A stretch of DNA of 64,000 nt from VFJL01 sp043721435 (GTDB lineage: Bacteria > Pseudomonadota > Gammaproteobacteria > Burkholderiales > Nitrosomonadaceae): the NCBI GenBank assembly GCA_043721435.1, contig JAYSQR010000038.1:1-64000 (forward strand), written 5' to 3'. The notes below the pieces were generated by a model, which did no database searches, was not told the DNA's origin, and saw only the letters and a list, made by a program, of their open reading frames with translations. The position numbers and the translations under genes were made by a program. Below, one piece after another: positions 15,386 through 24,744 of the stretch (position 1 is the stretch's first letter; every line of letters begins with the position of its first letter).

Positions 15386-17704
15386 CTACAACAACCGATC
15401 CGGCACATCGCCTGATGGTTTGTCGACGTCATCATCATCGCGACCCGCTTCCGGCGGCAGTTGCTCCTGCAGAAAATACTCTGTCATTGCGCCATGCGCT
15501 TCTCTCAGGCCAGTTGCCGGATTGATTTTGGCCATCGTGACGCCTCTTGGAGGGGTATAGATAGCCATGGGGACATCCTGCAACACTTTTCCCATATAAT
15601 TCATCCATATCGGCAGGGCAGCCCGACCCCCGGTTTCATGCTCCCCCAATGATCTGGGATTGTCGAAACCGATCCAGGCTACCGCGACCAGATTGGTCTG
15701 GTAACCACAAAACCAGGCATCGACATGATCATTGGTAGTGCCGGTTTTTCCGGCCAGGTCGGTACGGCTGAGCTGCTTTGCTCTGGTCGCAGTGCCGCGC
15801 TCCACCACATCCCGCATCATGCTGGTCATAAGAAAAGCATTGCGCGGGTCTATGATCTGTTTGGCGTTCTCCGCCACCCGCACCGGTTGGGCCTGTTCCA
15901 GTACATTGCCTTTTTCATCCTCGATGCGATCAATGAAATAGGGTGCGATGCGGAAGCCGCCATTGGCGAACGTCGTGTAACCCACTGCCATCTGCATTGG
16001 CGTTACTGACCCCGCACCCAACGCCATGGTCATGTAAGGCGGGTGCATGCTGGGGTCAAAACCGAAGCGGGAGATGTAATCCTGGGCGTACTGGACGCCA
16101 ATGGCCTGGAGAATACGGATTGATACCATGTTCTTGGATTTGGCAAGCCCTTCCCGCATGCGTAACGGCCCTTCGTACTTGCCATCGAAATTCCTCGGTT
16201 CCCACAGTTTGCTGCCCGTTTCGGCGGCACTAAAGGAAAGCGGCGCATCGTTGATGACCGTTGCGGGAGTAAAACCCTTTTCCAGTGCGGCGGAATAAAT
16301 GAAGGGCTTCAGGCTGGAACCCGGTTGACGCCAAGCTTGTGTGACGTGGTTGAACTGGTTGCGGTTGAAGTCAAATCCGCCCACCAGCGCACGAATCGCT
16401 CCATCTTGCGGGTCGATTGAAACCAGCGAAGCTTCAACCTGGGGAAGCTGCACAATTTGCCATGCCCCTTTTTCGTTTTTCTGCACCCGGATCACCGCCC
16501 CCGGGCGAATACGCCGTTGACCGGGGGTTGTCGTATCGGCGAGGAATTTATGCGCGAATTTGAGACCATCGCCGGTGATCTCGATGTTTTCGCCCCCTCT
16601 GCGGTAAGCATGCACGGATTTGGAGTCGGCAGTCAGCACCACGGCAGTATGAATATCATCGCTGTCGAGCGTATCCTGCAGCGCATTTTCCAGCGCCTCT
16701 TCCTGATTTGCGCCGTTTTTTAGCAAATCAACGACCGCGTCTGGGCCGCGATAGCCGCGCCGCCGGTCATACTCCATCACGCCCTGGCGCAGAGACTGGT
16801 AAGCCGCTTGCTGATCCAGTTGCCGTACAGTCGTATAGACTTTGAAACCTCTGGTGTAGGTTTCTTCCTGATAACGGTCATAGACCGCTTGACGCACCAT
16901 TTCAGCTACGTATTCAGCCCGTATCGGGAATTCCTGCGATTTGCGCTTGATCCGCAGTGGCTGTTCCCCGGTCTCCTTGAATTCCTGAGTGGAGATATGG
17001 CCGAGTTCGTGCATGCGCCGCAGCACATAGAGTTGCCGCGTCTTGGCACGCTTGGGATTGACTATCGGGTTGTAGTGCGAAGGCGCTTTGGGCAGACCCG
17101 CCAGCATGGCAGCTTCAGCCAGGTTAAGATCAGCCAGGGGTTTGCCGAAGTAGACTTGTGCTGCGGAGGCGAAACCATAGGCACGTTGGCCGAGATAAAT
17201 CTGGTTGATGTAGAGTTCGAGGATCTCATCTTTGCTCAAGCTGTGTTCAATCTTGAATGCAAGCAGAGCTTCGCTGAATTTCCGTGTCAGGGTTTTTTCC
17301 TTTGTCAGGAAGAAATTCCGCGCCACCTGCATGGTGATGGTGCTGGCGCCCTGACGGACGCCGCCGGAGGCGAAATTGGAATAAGCGGCACGCAGCACGC
17401 CCGCATAATCCACCCCGCCATGCTGGTAAAAGCGGTCATCCTCCGCTGCCAGAATCGCCTGCTTGAGGCGTTCCGGCACTTCGCTGACTTTCACTATGTC
17501 GCGGCGCTCCTCGCCGAACTCTCCCATCAGCACGCCTTCGGCACTATAGACCCGTAACGGAATCTTTGGACGGTAGTCAGTCAGTGCTTCAAGCGATGGC
17601 AGCGTGGGGAGGGTAACCAGCACCGCGAACCCAACCAGCAGGGCGCCGAGCAGGCTCAGCCCCAGTAAAGCGGCGATTGGGTAAAGCCACCAGCGTGCTA
17701 GCAT
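15386..17704 (-). CDS. mrcA: Penicillin-binding protein 1A (bifunctional transglycosylase/transpeptidase)
   Basis: Class A PBP that polymerises and cross-links peptidoglycan in the periplasm. It has an N-terminal membrane anchor (residues about 7-32), a GT51 domain (ILAAEDDRFYQHGGVDY with the catalytic Glu; GASTITMQVARNFFL; KIEHSLSKDEILELYINQIYLG) and a transpeptidase domain with SxxK in PGSSLKPF, SKN in LAKSKNMVS and KTGTT. The OB-like insert between the two domains is present. Its length of 772 is normal. It is divergent from pilMNOPQ, an arrangement common in beta- and gammaproteobacteria. Confidence 0.95.
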   Translation of the reverse strand: MLARWWLYPIAALLGLSLLGALLVGFAVLVTLPTLPSLEALTDYRPKIPLRVYSAEGVLMGEFGEERRDIVKVSEVPERLKQAILAAEDDRFYQHGGVDYAGVLRAAYSNFASGGVRQGASTITMQVARNFFLTKEKTLTRKFSEALLAFKIEHSLSKDEILELYINQIYLGQRAYGFASAAQVYFGKPLADLNLAEAAMLAGLPKAPSHYNPIVNPKRAKTRQLYVLRRMHELGHISTQEFKETGEQPLRIKRKSQEFPIRAEYVAEMVRQAVYDRYQEETYTRGFKVYTTVRQLDQQAAYQSLRQGVMEYDRRRGYRGPDAVVDLLKNGANQEEALENALQDTLDSDDIHTAVVLTADSKSVHAYRRGGENIEITGDGLKFAHKFLADTTTPGQRRIRPGAVIRVQKNEKGAWQIVQLPQVEASLVSIDPQDGAIRALVGGFDFNRNQFNHVTQAWRQPGSSLKPFIYSAALEKGFTPATVINDAPLSFSAAETGSKLWEPRNFDGKYEGPLRMREGLAKSKNMVSIRILQAIGVQYAQDYISRFGFDPSMHPPYMTMALGAGSVTPMQMAVGYTTFANGGFRIAPYFIDRIEDEKGNVLEQAQPVRVAENAKQIIDPRNAFLMTSMMRDVVERGTATRAKQLSRTDLAGKTGTTNDHVDAWFCGYQTNLVAVAWIGFDNPRSLGEHETGGRAALPIWMNYMGKVLQDVPMAIYTPPRGVTMAKINPATGLREAHGAMTEYFLQEQLPPEAGRDDDDVDKPSGDVPDRLL

Positions 17705-17755
17705 GAAAAATAAGCTTCGGAGTGGAGGGTCAAAATAAACTTCTTTGAATTATAA

Positions 17756-17769
17756 GGGGTATATACCCC
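17756..17769. promoter_or_regulatory. Perfect 14-bp palindrome between mrcA and pilM
   Basis: GGGGTATATACCCC, 52 bp upstream of mrcA in the divergent intergenic region. It could be an operator; the -10-like TATATA centre makes this uncertain. Confidence 0.3.
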
Positions 17770-17835
17770 GCTTTTCTGCAAATGGCTTGTTCTCAAAAAA
17801 GGCCAGAATAAACGTACACCATTATAGGGGGTGTG

Positions 17836-17864
17836 TTGGTAAAATACTTTATATGCGTTATAGT
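17836..17864 (+). promoter_or_regulatory. Probable sigma-70 promoter of pilMNOPQ
   Basis: TTGGTA (17836-17841) and TATAGT (17859-17864) are separated by exactly 17 nt and lie 48 nt before the pilM start codon, in the correct orientation. Confidence 0.5.
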
Positions 17865-17912
17865 TGCCAAGAGCATTTAATCTCTTTTATATGCATTGCT
17901 CCTAACTAACTA

Positions 17913-19016
17913 ATGTTAAATGGAAAGCTTGACATAGATTTTACCTTTCTTCAAACAAGATCGCCATCGCTGATAGGTGTAGATATCAGTTCGTCTTCGG
18001 TGAAGATGATTGAGCTTTCCATGGCCGGAAAGAACGGTAACGTTTATCGGGTCGAACGTTACGCGATCGAGCCCTTGCCCAGGGACGCCATGCTGGATGG
18101 CAATATCGTCAGCCTGGAAGCGGTAAGTGAAAGCCTGCGGCGCGGCTGGAAGCGCATGGGGACACGGCTTAAGACAGTTGCCCTGGCATTGCCGGCGGCG
18201 GCAGTGATCACCAAGAAAATCATCGTTCCGGCAGGGCAGCGGGAAGACGATCTGCTTTTCCAAGTCGAGACCGAGGCCAACCAGTATATTCCCTTCGCGC
18301 TGGATGAGGTAAATCTCGATTTTCAGGTGGTGGGGCCAGTACCCGGCAATCCGGAAGAAGTGGAAGTACTGATTGCCGCTTCGCGCAAGGAAAAAGTGGA
18401 GGATCGGGTAGCCGTTGCGCTGACTGCCGGTCTGAAGGCTGCGGTCATGGACGTCGAGCCGTATGCCGCACAGGCTGCTTTCGAGTTGATTGAAAACCGG
18501 TTGCCGGGCGGTGGAAAAGACCAGATCATCGCACTGGTTGACATTGGTGCCACGAGTATAAGCATCAATGTATTGCGCAATGGGCAATCGGTCTATATGC
18601 GCAATCAACCGTTTGGCGGCGACCAACTTACCCAGGAAATTCAAAGCCATTTCAATCTTGCGCCGGAAGAAGCGGAAGCCGCCAAGCGCAGCGGCGAACT
18701 TCCTGATAATTATAAGACCAGCGTGTTGCAGCCATTCCGCGAAACCCTGGCGCTGGAAGTGGCTCGTGCCCTGCAATTTTTCTTCACCTCGACCCAGTTC
18801 ACTGCTGTCAATTACATCTTCCTGGCAGGTGGGTGCGCAGTCATCCCGGAGTTGGACGAGATTATTGCGGCCCGCACCCAAGTCGGCACCTTGGTTGTCA
18901 ATCCTTTCATCGGCATGGAACTATCCAGCCGGATTGCACCGAAACAACTGAGTGCCGATGCCCCTTCGCTTCTAGTCGCCTGTGGTCTGGCTTTGCGAAG
19001 TTTTGATCGATCATGA
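17913..19016 (+). CDS. pilM: Type IV pilus assembly protein PilM
   Basis: Actin-like cytosolic protein that binds PilN and links the inner-membrane pilus alignment complex to the motor. The ATPase fold is seen in SLIGVDISSSSVKMIELS (phosphate-1), IIALVDIGATSISINVLRNG (phosphate-2) and IFLAGGCAVIPELD (adenosine motif). Its length of 367 is typical. The start ATG has no strong Shine-Dalgarno. Its last codons overlap pilN by 4 nt (ATGA), starting the tightly coupled pilMNOPQ operon. Confidence 0.95.
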   Translation: MLNGKLDIDFTFLQTRSPSLIGVDISSSSVKMIELSMAGKNGNVYRVERYAIEPLPRDAMLDGNIVSLEAVSESLRRGWKRMGTRLKTVALALPAAAVITKKIIVPAGQREDDLLFQVETEANQYIPFALDEVNLDFQVVGPVPGNPEEVEVLIAASRKEKVEDRVAVALTAGLKAAVMDVEPYAAQAAFELIENRLPGGGKDQIIALVDIGATSISINVLRNGQSVYMRNQPFGGDQLTQEIQSHFNLAPEEAEAAKRSGELPDNYKTSVLQPFRETLALEVARALQFFFTSTQFTAVNYIFLAGGCAVIPELDEIIAARTQVGTLVVNPFIGMELSSRIAPKQLSADAPSLLVACGLALRSFDRS

Positions 19017-19612
19017 TCCGTATCAACCTGCTACCTCACCGTGAACTCAAGCGCAAGGCGAGACAGCAGCAAATCGCTGTGCTGGCCGGAATGACATTCA
19101 TACTGGGACTCGTAATTGTTGCTGCTGTCCATGTTGCGATCGTTGGGCAAATCGAATACCAGAATGGGCGCAACAACTACATGAAAGAGCAGATTGTCAT
19201 CCTCGATAAGCAAATTGAAGAGATCAAGAAAATCAAGGGGCTAACAGATGCGCTGTTGGCGCGCAAGAAAGTGGTCGAGACTTTGCAGGACGACCGGGTT
19301 GAAGTGGTGCATTTGCTGGATCAGTTGGTGCGACTGCTTCCAGACGGAGTCTATCTCAGTAGCATCAAGCAGACCAACCATGACATCAATCTGGCAGGGT
19401 ATGCCCAGTCCAGCTCACGGGTGTCGGTTCTGATGCGCAATCTGGAATCGTCCCCCTGGCTGGAAGCGCCATCATTGATTGAAATCAAGGTTGCCACGAT
19501 GAATAACGCCCGCCTCAACGAGTTCAATCTTAATGTAAAGCTGTCCGGGAATGCCGATGACAAGATTCCGTCTGCGGATTTGGCAAAACCTGTAGAAAAG
19601 CCAACAAATTAA
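19013..19612 (+). CDS. pilN: Type IV pilus assembly protein PilN
   Basis: Bitopic inner-membrane protein. The N-terminal INLLPHRELKRK motif is the conserved PilM-binding peptide. A single membrane helix (about residues 22-45) is followed by a coiled-coil (KEQIVILDKQIEEIKKIKG) and a periplasmic ferredoxin-like domain. Its length of 199 is normal. It overlaps pilM by 4 nt and is followed 6 nt later by pilO. Confidence 0.94.
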   Translation: MIRINLLPHRELKRKARQQQIAVLAGMTFILGLVIVAAVHVAIVGQIEYQNGRNNYMKEQIVILDKQIEEIKKIKGLTDALLARKKVVETLQDDRVEVVHLLDQLVRLLPDGVYLSSIKQTNHDINLAGYAQSSSRVSVLMRNLESSPWLEAPSLIEIKVATMNNARLNEFNLNVKLSGNADDKIPSADLAKPVEKPTN

Positions 19613-19618
19613 ATCGCC

Positions 19619-20254
19619 ATGAGCCTATCCGAAGAAATAAGACTACTCAATCCCCGTGATCCGGGCGGCTGGCCTGCGAGCATAAAAACTGGCGCCCTCG
19701 CCACGTTGCTGATGGCGATCATTGCTGTAGGCGGTATGCTGGATTGGCAGGGGCAGTGGGAAATTCTGGATCGAGCCAAGACAGAAGAAACGGAACTGAA
19801 AGAGGCCTATCTGGCAAAGAGAAGGAATGCAGCCAATCTAGATATCTTGCGACAGCAATTGCAGGACATCGAACAGTCTCTCAGTACCTTGTTGAAACAA
19901 TTGCCGAGCAAGTCCGAAATGGATGCACTGCTGATAGACATCAATCAGGCAGGGCTGGGACGTGGCTTGCAGTTTGAGCTGTTCAGGCCGGCGGCCAGCG
20001 AGACCATGTCAGAGTTCTACGCCGAGCTGCCCATCACGGTTCGTGTCACCGGCAGCTACCACGACATTGGTGCATTTGCCAGCGACATTGCGCAGTTACC
20101 GCGTATCGTAACGCTAAACAATATAAGCGTTGCTCCCGGCACTAAAGGAGACTTGGTGCTGGATGCCACGGCCAAAACGTTTCGCTACCTCGATGAGGAA
20201 GAGGTGGCAAAGCAGAAAAAGGTTGCGGCACTGGCGGCCGAGGGCAAAAAATGA
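19619..20254 (+). CDS. pilO: Type IV pilus assembly protein PilO
   Basis: Inner-membrane partner of PilN with the same layout: a short cytosolic N-terminus, one membrane helix (about residues 21-40), a coiled-coil (residues about 45-90) and a periplasmic ferredoxin-like domain (VRVTGSYHDIGAFASDIAQLPRIVTLNNI). The heterodimer with PilN connects to PilP. Its stop codon overlaps the pilP start (ATGATG). Confidence 0.94.
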   Translation: MSLSEEIRLLNPRDPGGWPASIKTGALATLLMAIIAVGGMLDWQGQWEILDRAKTEETELKEAYLAKRRNAANLDILRQQLQDIEQSLSTLLKQLPSKSEMDALLIDINQAGLGRGLQFELFRPAASETMSEFYAELPITVRVTGSYHDIGAFASDIAQLPRIVTLNNISVAPGTKGDLVLDATAKTFRYLDEEEVAKQKKVAALAAEGKK

Positions 20255-20778
20255 TGCGGCAATCTCATCTGCTGCCGCTGCTGATTTCATTAGCGCTATC
20301 TGCTTGCGCTGAGAGTACCTATAGCGATCTGGATCAATTCATCAGGGATTCCGGCAAAGATCTGCATGGCAAGGTGGTTTCGCCACCCGTAATCAAGCCC
20401 TATGAGCACTATCCCTATGACGCATTCGACATTCCCGATCCATTCAAGCCGCGCAAGAGCGAGTCGATGAAAAGTGGCGGCGGTGGACTTCAGCCAGACC
20501 TGAAGCGACGCAAGGACCTGTTGGAAAGTTTCCCGCTGGAGAGCCTGAAAATGGTTGGCTCGCTGCAACAAAATAAGGTGATCTACGCGCTGATCAGAGC
20601 GCCGGACAATACCCTCCACCGGGTCAGAGTGGGTAGCTATCTGGGTCAGGACTTCGGGCTGATAACCGCAGTCTCGGAATCCGAGATCAGGCTCAAAGAG
20701 ATCGTGCAAGACAACACCGGTGACTGGGCAGAACGTGTCAGCACCCTAATACTGGAAGATCAGGAGCGAAGTCAATGA
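20251..20778 (+). CDS. pilP: Type IV pilus assembly lipoprotein PilP
   Basis: The signal peptide ends in a lipobox-like LALSACAES with C18 as the lipidation site. The mature protein has an extended, proline-rich linker (YEHYPYDAFDIPDPFKPRK) that binds PilN/PilO and a C-terminal beta domain (LKMVGSLQQNKVIYALIRAPDNTLHRVRVGSYLG) that contacts PilQ. Its length of 175 is normal. It overlaps pilQ by 4 nt. Confidence 0.94.
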   Translation: MMRQSHLLPLLISLALSACAESTYSDLDQFIRDSGKDLHGKVVSPPVIKPYEHYPYDAFDIPDPFKPRKSESMKSGGGGLQPDLKRRKDLLESFPLESLKMVGSLQQNKVIYALIRAPDNTLHRVRVGSYLGQDFGLITAVSESEIRLKEIVQDNTGDWAERVSTLILEDQERSQ

Positions 20779-22910
20779 ACACACCGACTGTTATGAATCG
20801 TTATGCGTGGCTGGGATGCACCTTGTTATTGGCCATGCTTCCACCCGCAAGCGCGGCTGACACGGAACCGGCTGCTGCTGCGCAATATAATATTGAAGAC
20901 ATCAGTGTTTCCGCCGCTCAAGGCAATTTGACAATGGTCAAGGTGACAATGAATCAGCCGCTGACTGCCCCTCCCGTGGGCATTTCCCTGAGCAATTCAG
21001 ACTCGGCACGGATTTATTTCGATTTCCTCAACACGTCCAATGCACTGGGCAAGAATATCCTGAAAATTGACGAGGGGGGGGTGCGCAGTTTCAATATTGT
21101 GCAGGTTGGAGGCCGTACCCGGCTGGTAATGAATTTGTCTCGACCGATGAATTATGTCGCTGCAATTGAAGATAAAGTAGTTTTAATCACTTTGCGGAAT
21201 GTGGTCGCTGAACCTACAGCGAGCGCGACCACACATTTTGCCGAAGTCAAACCCGACAGGCCGCAGCTCCTCAGTTTACGGGATGTGGAGTTTCGCCGTG
21301 GCGCCGACGGTGAAGGACTGGTACAGGTGGATTTGTCGGATGCCGGTATCGGAATTGATGTGCGCCAGCAGGGGAAAAATATCGTAGTCGAATTCATCAG
21401 GGTATCCCTGCCGCGTAATCTGGAGCGGCGGCTAGATGTAGTGGATTTCGCCACGCCGGTACAAACCATCGAAACCCTCACGCATGGGGAAAACGTACGC
21501 ATGGTAATTGAATCCAAGGGGCTATGGGAACACTCGGCTTATCAGACGGACACCAAATTCATTCTGAAAGTGAAGCCGGTGGCAGAGGATCCCGACAGAC
21601 TCGCGAATGGAAAATCCGGCCGTGGAGGTTTCAAGGGCGACAGGCTGTCGCTTAATTTTCAGAACGTGGATGTGCGCGCAGTGCTGCAGGTGATCGCTGA
21701 TTTTACCGGACTCAATATCATCACCAGCGACACAGTTACCGGCAATCTTACGCTGCGGTTGAAGGATGTCCCATGGGATCAGGCATTGGATATCATGCTT
21801 CAGGCCAAAGGATTGGGCCAGCGCCAGGTCGGCAACGTCATTCTGATTGCGCCACGCGATGAAATTGCCACCAAGGAGAAGCTTGACTTGGAGTTCCTTC
21901 AGCAGATTTCCGATCTGGAGCCGATCCACACCGAAAGTTTCCAGATGAGTTACCAGAAGGCCGACGTGATCAGAACGATGTTGGCTGATCCGGTGCAGAA
22001 GATGCTGAGCAAGCGTGGTAGCGTAGCAATGGATGCCCGCACCAACACCTTGTTCGTGCGAGATACACCCACGCAACTGGAAGAGTTGCGCAAACTACTC
22101 GTAAAAATCGATATCCCCGTGCGGCAGGTGATGATCGAGGCACGTATCGTGGAAGCGATTGATACATTCAGCCGCAACCTTGGCGCCCGCTTCGGTGTTC
22201 AGAGTAACAGCGCCGGCGGCCTTGGAGTTTCCGGCACACAGGCGGGTTCCAGCGCCTTGGCCACTGGCGGCTCCCCGAGCGGCTCAACTTTGTTTAACAA
22301 CGTCAACATGCCCGCACTCGGTGCTGCAGGTGCCGCTGCCGCATTGGGCGGGCCGTTTACGCTGGGCCTCAGCCTGATCAAAATCAATAACGGCACCCTG
22401 GTCAACCTGGAGTTGTCCGCACTGGAGACTGATGGCAGAGGCAAAGTCATTGCCAGTCCGCGGATAGTGACTGCCGATCAGGTTGAGGCCACCATTGAAC
22501 AGGGTGCGCGCATCCCCTTCCAGCAGGCGACCAGCAGCGGCGCCACCAGCGTTGTTTTCAGGGATGCAACGCTGCGCCTCAGAGTCACGCCGCAGATTAC
22601 ACCCGACAACAATGTCATCATGAACCTGAACGTCAACCAGGACAGCATCGGAGCGCTTACAGCCACCGGTGTGCCGACCATCAATACCAAGCAAATTACC
22701 ACGCAGGTACTGGTGGAGAATGGCGGGACGGTAGTCATTGGCGGCATTTTCTCCCGGGACGAAAATAATTTGACCAACAGGGTGCCGCTGCTGGGGGATA
22801 TTCCGTTGCTTGGAAACGTGTTCAGGAATAACGCAAGAAGGGACAATAAAACGGAACTGCTGATTTTTGTTACTCCGCGCATATTGAAAGACAGCCTTAA
22901 TATGCGCTGA
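20775..22910 (+). CDS. pilQ: Type IV pilus outer-membrane secretin PilQ
   Basis: It forms the outer-membrane ring through which the pilus passes. A signal peptide (cleavage about residue 27) is followed by AMIN domains (about 40-270), which bind peptidoglycan, then the STN/N0 domain (LSLNFQNVDVRAVLQVIADF), an N1 domain (RTNTLFVRDTPTQLEELRKL) and the secretin core (GKVIASPRIVTADQVEATIEQG ... VPLLGDIPLLGNVFRN). A Gly/Ser/Ala-rich insertion near residues 475-530 lies just before the core. Its length of 711 is usual. It is the last gene of the pil operon; aroK follows 87 bp later. Confidence 0.95.
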   Translation: MNTPTVMNRYAWLGCTLLLAMLPPASAADTEPAAAAQYNIEDISVSAAQGNLTMVKVTMNQPLTAPPVGISLSNSDSARIYFDFLNTSNALGKNILKIDEGGVRSFNIVQVGGRTRLVMNLSRPMNYVAAIEDKVVLITLRNVVAEPTASATTHFAEVKPDRPQLLSLRDVEFRRGADGEGLVQVDLSDAGIGIDVRQQGKNIVVEFIRVSLPRNLERRLDVVDFATPVQTIETLTHGENVRMVIESKGLWEHSAYQTDTKFILKVKPVAEDPDRLANGKSGRGGFKGDRLSLNFQNVDVRAVLQVIADFTGLNIITSDTVTGNLTLRLKDVPWDQALDIMLQAKGLGQRQVGNVILIAPRDEIATKEKLDLEFLQQISDLEPIHTESFQMSYQKADVIRTMLADPVQKMLSKRGSVAMDARTNTLFVRDTPTQLEELRKLLVKIDIPVRQVMIEARIVEAIDTFSRNLGARFGVQSNSAGGLGVSGTQAGSSALATGGSPSGSTLFNNVNMPALGAAGAAAALGGPFTLGLSLIKINNGTLVNLELSALETDGRGKVIASPRIVTADQVEATIEQGARIPFQQATSSGATSVVFRDATLRLRVTPQITPDNNVIMNLNVNQDSIGALTATGVPTINTKQITTQVLVENGGTVVIGGIFSRDENNLTNRVPLLGDIPLLGNVFRNNARRDNKTELLIFVTPRILKDSLNMR

Positions 22911-22997
22911 CCACGGAGAATTTCTCCAGCCTCGGCAAAGCCCGCTACGGTTTTTTGTGTTTACGCGGATGCAGGCATTTCCGCTACAATTGCCCGA

Positions 22998-23594
22998 ATG
23001 AATTCAGCTAAAGCGACAACGATGCCAGACCATGCTGCAGCAGAAGCGGGCGGAAATATTTTTCTGGTGGGCATGATGGGCGCGGGGAAAACCACCATCG
23101 GCAAGTCTTTGGCCAGCCATCTGGATAAAACATTTTTTGATTCGGATCGTGAAATTCAGAAACGTACCGGAGTCGGCATACCGGTAATTTTTGAAATTGA
23201 AGGAGAGGCCGGTTTTCGCAAGCGCGAGACGGAAATGCTACGGGAACTGGTGAAATTAAAGAATATTGTGCTGGCCACAGGGGGTGGTGCAATATTAAGT
23301 GCGGAAAATCACGAGTTGTTAAGGCGTAATGGTACCGTAGTCTATCTGCGAGCCACAGTGGATGATCTGTGGCGGCGTACCCGGCACGACAAGAGTCGGC
23401 CACTGCTGCAGACCCCGAATCCCCATGCCAAGCTGGCTGAGCTCTATGCGCAACGTGATCCACTTTACTGTGAAATAGCGCATATCGTTGTTGAAAGCGG
23501 AACGCAGAGTACTCGTCAACTGACTCAATCACTCGCACAGCAGCTAACGGGTGCTGATTTGAACATAGACGGGACTTATTCAGAGGTTCCTTGA
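22998..23594 (+). CDS. aroK: Shikimate kinase
   Basis: It phosphorylates shikimate in aromatic amino-acid synthesis. It has a Walker A loop in FLVGMMGAGKTTIGKSL, the shikimate-binding DSDREIQ and GFRKRETEML, and LATGGGAILS. About 18 N-terminal residues precede the usual start of the fold, so a later start is possible; no strong Shine-Dalgarno favours either. It pairs with aroB downstream, as in many proteobacteria, after the pil operon. Confidence 0.95.
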   Translation: MNSAKATTMPDHAAAEAGGNIFLVGMMGAGKTTIGKSLASHLDKTFFDSDREIQKRTGVGIPVIFEIEGEAGFRKRETEMLRELVKLKNIVLATGGGAILSAENHELLRRNGTVVYLRATVDDLWRRTRHDKSRPLLQTPNPHAKLAELYAQRDPLYCEIAHIVVESGTQSTRQLTQSLAQQLTGADLNIDGTYSEVP

Positions 23595-23643
23595 TCCACC
23601 TTGGCAGTCTTGTTGCAACACCCATGAAATTCATACGAATACC

Positions 23644-24744
23644 ATGCAAACCATTACGGTAGAGCTTGCCTCCGCAGCAAACGAGCGTAGTTACCCGATA
23701 CTTATCGGCGCTGGCATATTGGATCAGCCCGACCTTATTCTGCCCTACCTGCCGCAGAAGCGGGTTGCTATCGTCACCAACACCACGGTGGCGCCGCTTT
23801 ACCTGGAACGATTGCGTATGGGGCTGGAAAGCCATGGGGTAGCGGCTATCTCCATCGTCCTTCCCGACGGCGAGGAACACAAGAACTGGCAAACATTAAA
23901 TCTTATTTTCGATGCGCTACTGTCAAACCGCTGTGAACGCAACACTACGGTCATCGCGCTGGGCGGTGGAGTCATCGGCGATCTGGCCGGATTCGCCGCC
24001 GCAACTTATCTGCGTGGGGTGCCGTTCATTCAAGTTCCAACCACGTTGCTGGCACAGGTAGATTCTTCGGTGGGCGGCAAGACCGGCATCAACCATCCGC
24101 TCGGCAAGAACATGATCGGCGCTTTTTATCAGCCGCGCGTGGTGCTGGCAGACAGCGCGACGCTCGGCACCTTGCCCGAGAGAGAATTGCGTGCAGGCAT
24201 TGCGGAGATCATCAAGTATGGATTGATCCGGGATCCCGCCTTTTTTGAGTGGCTGGAGCAGAATATGACCCAGTTGCTGGCACGTGATCGTAGCGTGCTG
24301 AACGAGGCAATTCGACGGAGTTGCGAGAATAAGGCAGAAGTTGTCGCAGCTGACGAACGCGAAAGTGGTGTAAGGGCGCTGCTCAATCTTGGCCATACCT
24401 TTGCCCATGCCATCGAAAATGGCATGGGCTACGGCGTGTGGCTGCACGGCGAAGCGGTGGCAGCAGGCACGCTGCTGGCTGCAGAATTGTCACAGCGCAT
24501 GCACATGATCAGTACAGCCGAAGTCGGGCGCATCCGCAAGATTTACTTGCAGGCTGGACTTCCTGTTGTCGCGCCCGATCTTGGCGTGGAAAAGTACCTG
24601 CACCTGATGGGAATGGACAAAAAAGTCGAAGGCGGGAAAATGCGTTTTGTTCTCCTCAAACGCATTGGTGAAGCTGTGATTCATGCCGAGGTACCCGCGG
24701 CCGTATTAACCGGCACTCTGGTGGAATGCATTGTTAATGCATAA
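23644..24744 (+). CDS. aroB: 3-dehydroquinate synthase
   Basis: NAD- and metal-dependent enzyme that cyclises DAHP to dehydroquinate, the second step of the shikimate pathway. Conserved blocks are all present: PDGEEHKNW, ALGGGVIGDLAGFAAATYLRG, QVDSSVGGKTGINH, GIAEIIKYG and the metal-ligand region NLGHTFAHAIE ... LHGEAVAAG. Its length of 366 is standard. The end overlaps the following dgt gene. Confidence 0.96.
   Translation: MQTITVELASAANERSYPILIGAGILDQPDLILPYLPQKRVAIVTNTTVAPLYLERLRMGLESHGVAAISIVLPDGEEHKNWQTLNLIFDALLSNRCERNTTVIALGGGVIGDLAGFAAATYLRGVPFIQVPTTLLAQVDSSVGGKTGINHPLGKNMIGAFYQPRVVLADSATLGTLPERELRAGIAEIIKYGLIRDPAFFEWLEQNMTQLLARDRSVLNEAIRRSCENKAEVVAADERESGVRALLNLGHTFAHAIENGMGYGVWLHGEAVAAGTLLAAELSQRMHMISTAEVGRIRKIYLQAGLPVVAPDLGVEKYLHLMGMDKKVEGGKMRFVLLKRIGEAVIHAEVPAAVLTGTLVECIVNA

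Noticed and set aside
22916..22965. Terminator after pilQ
   Set aside because: A T-run is present, but the preceding stems are too short to support a call.
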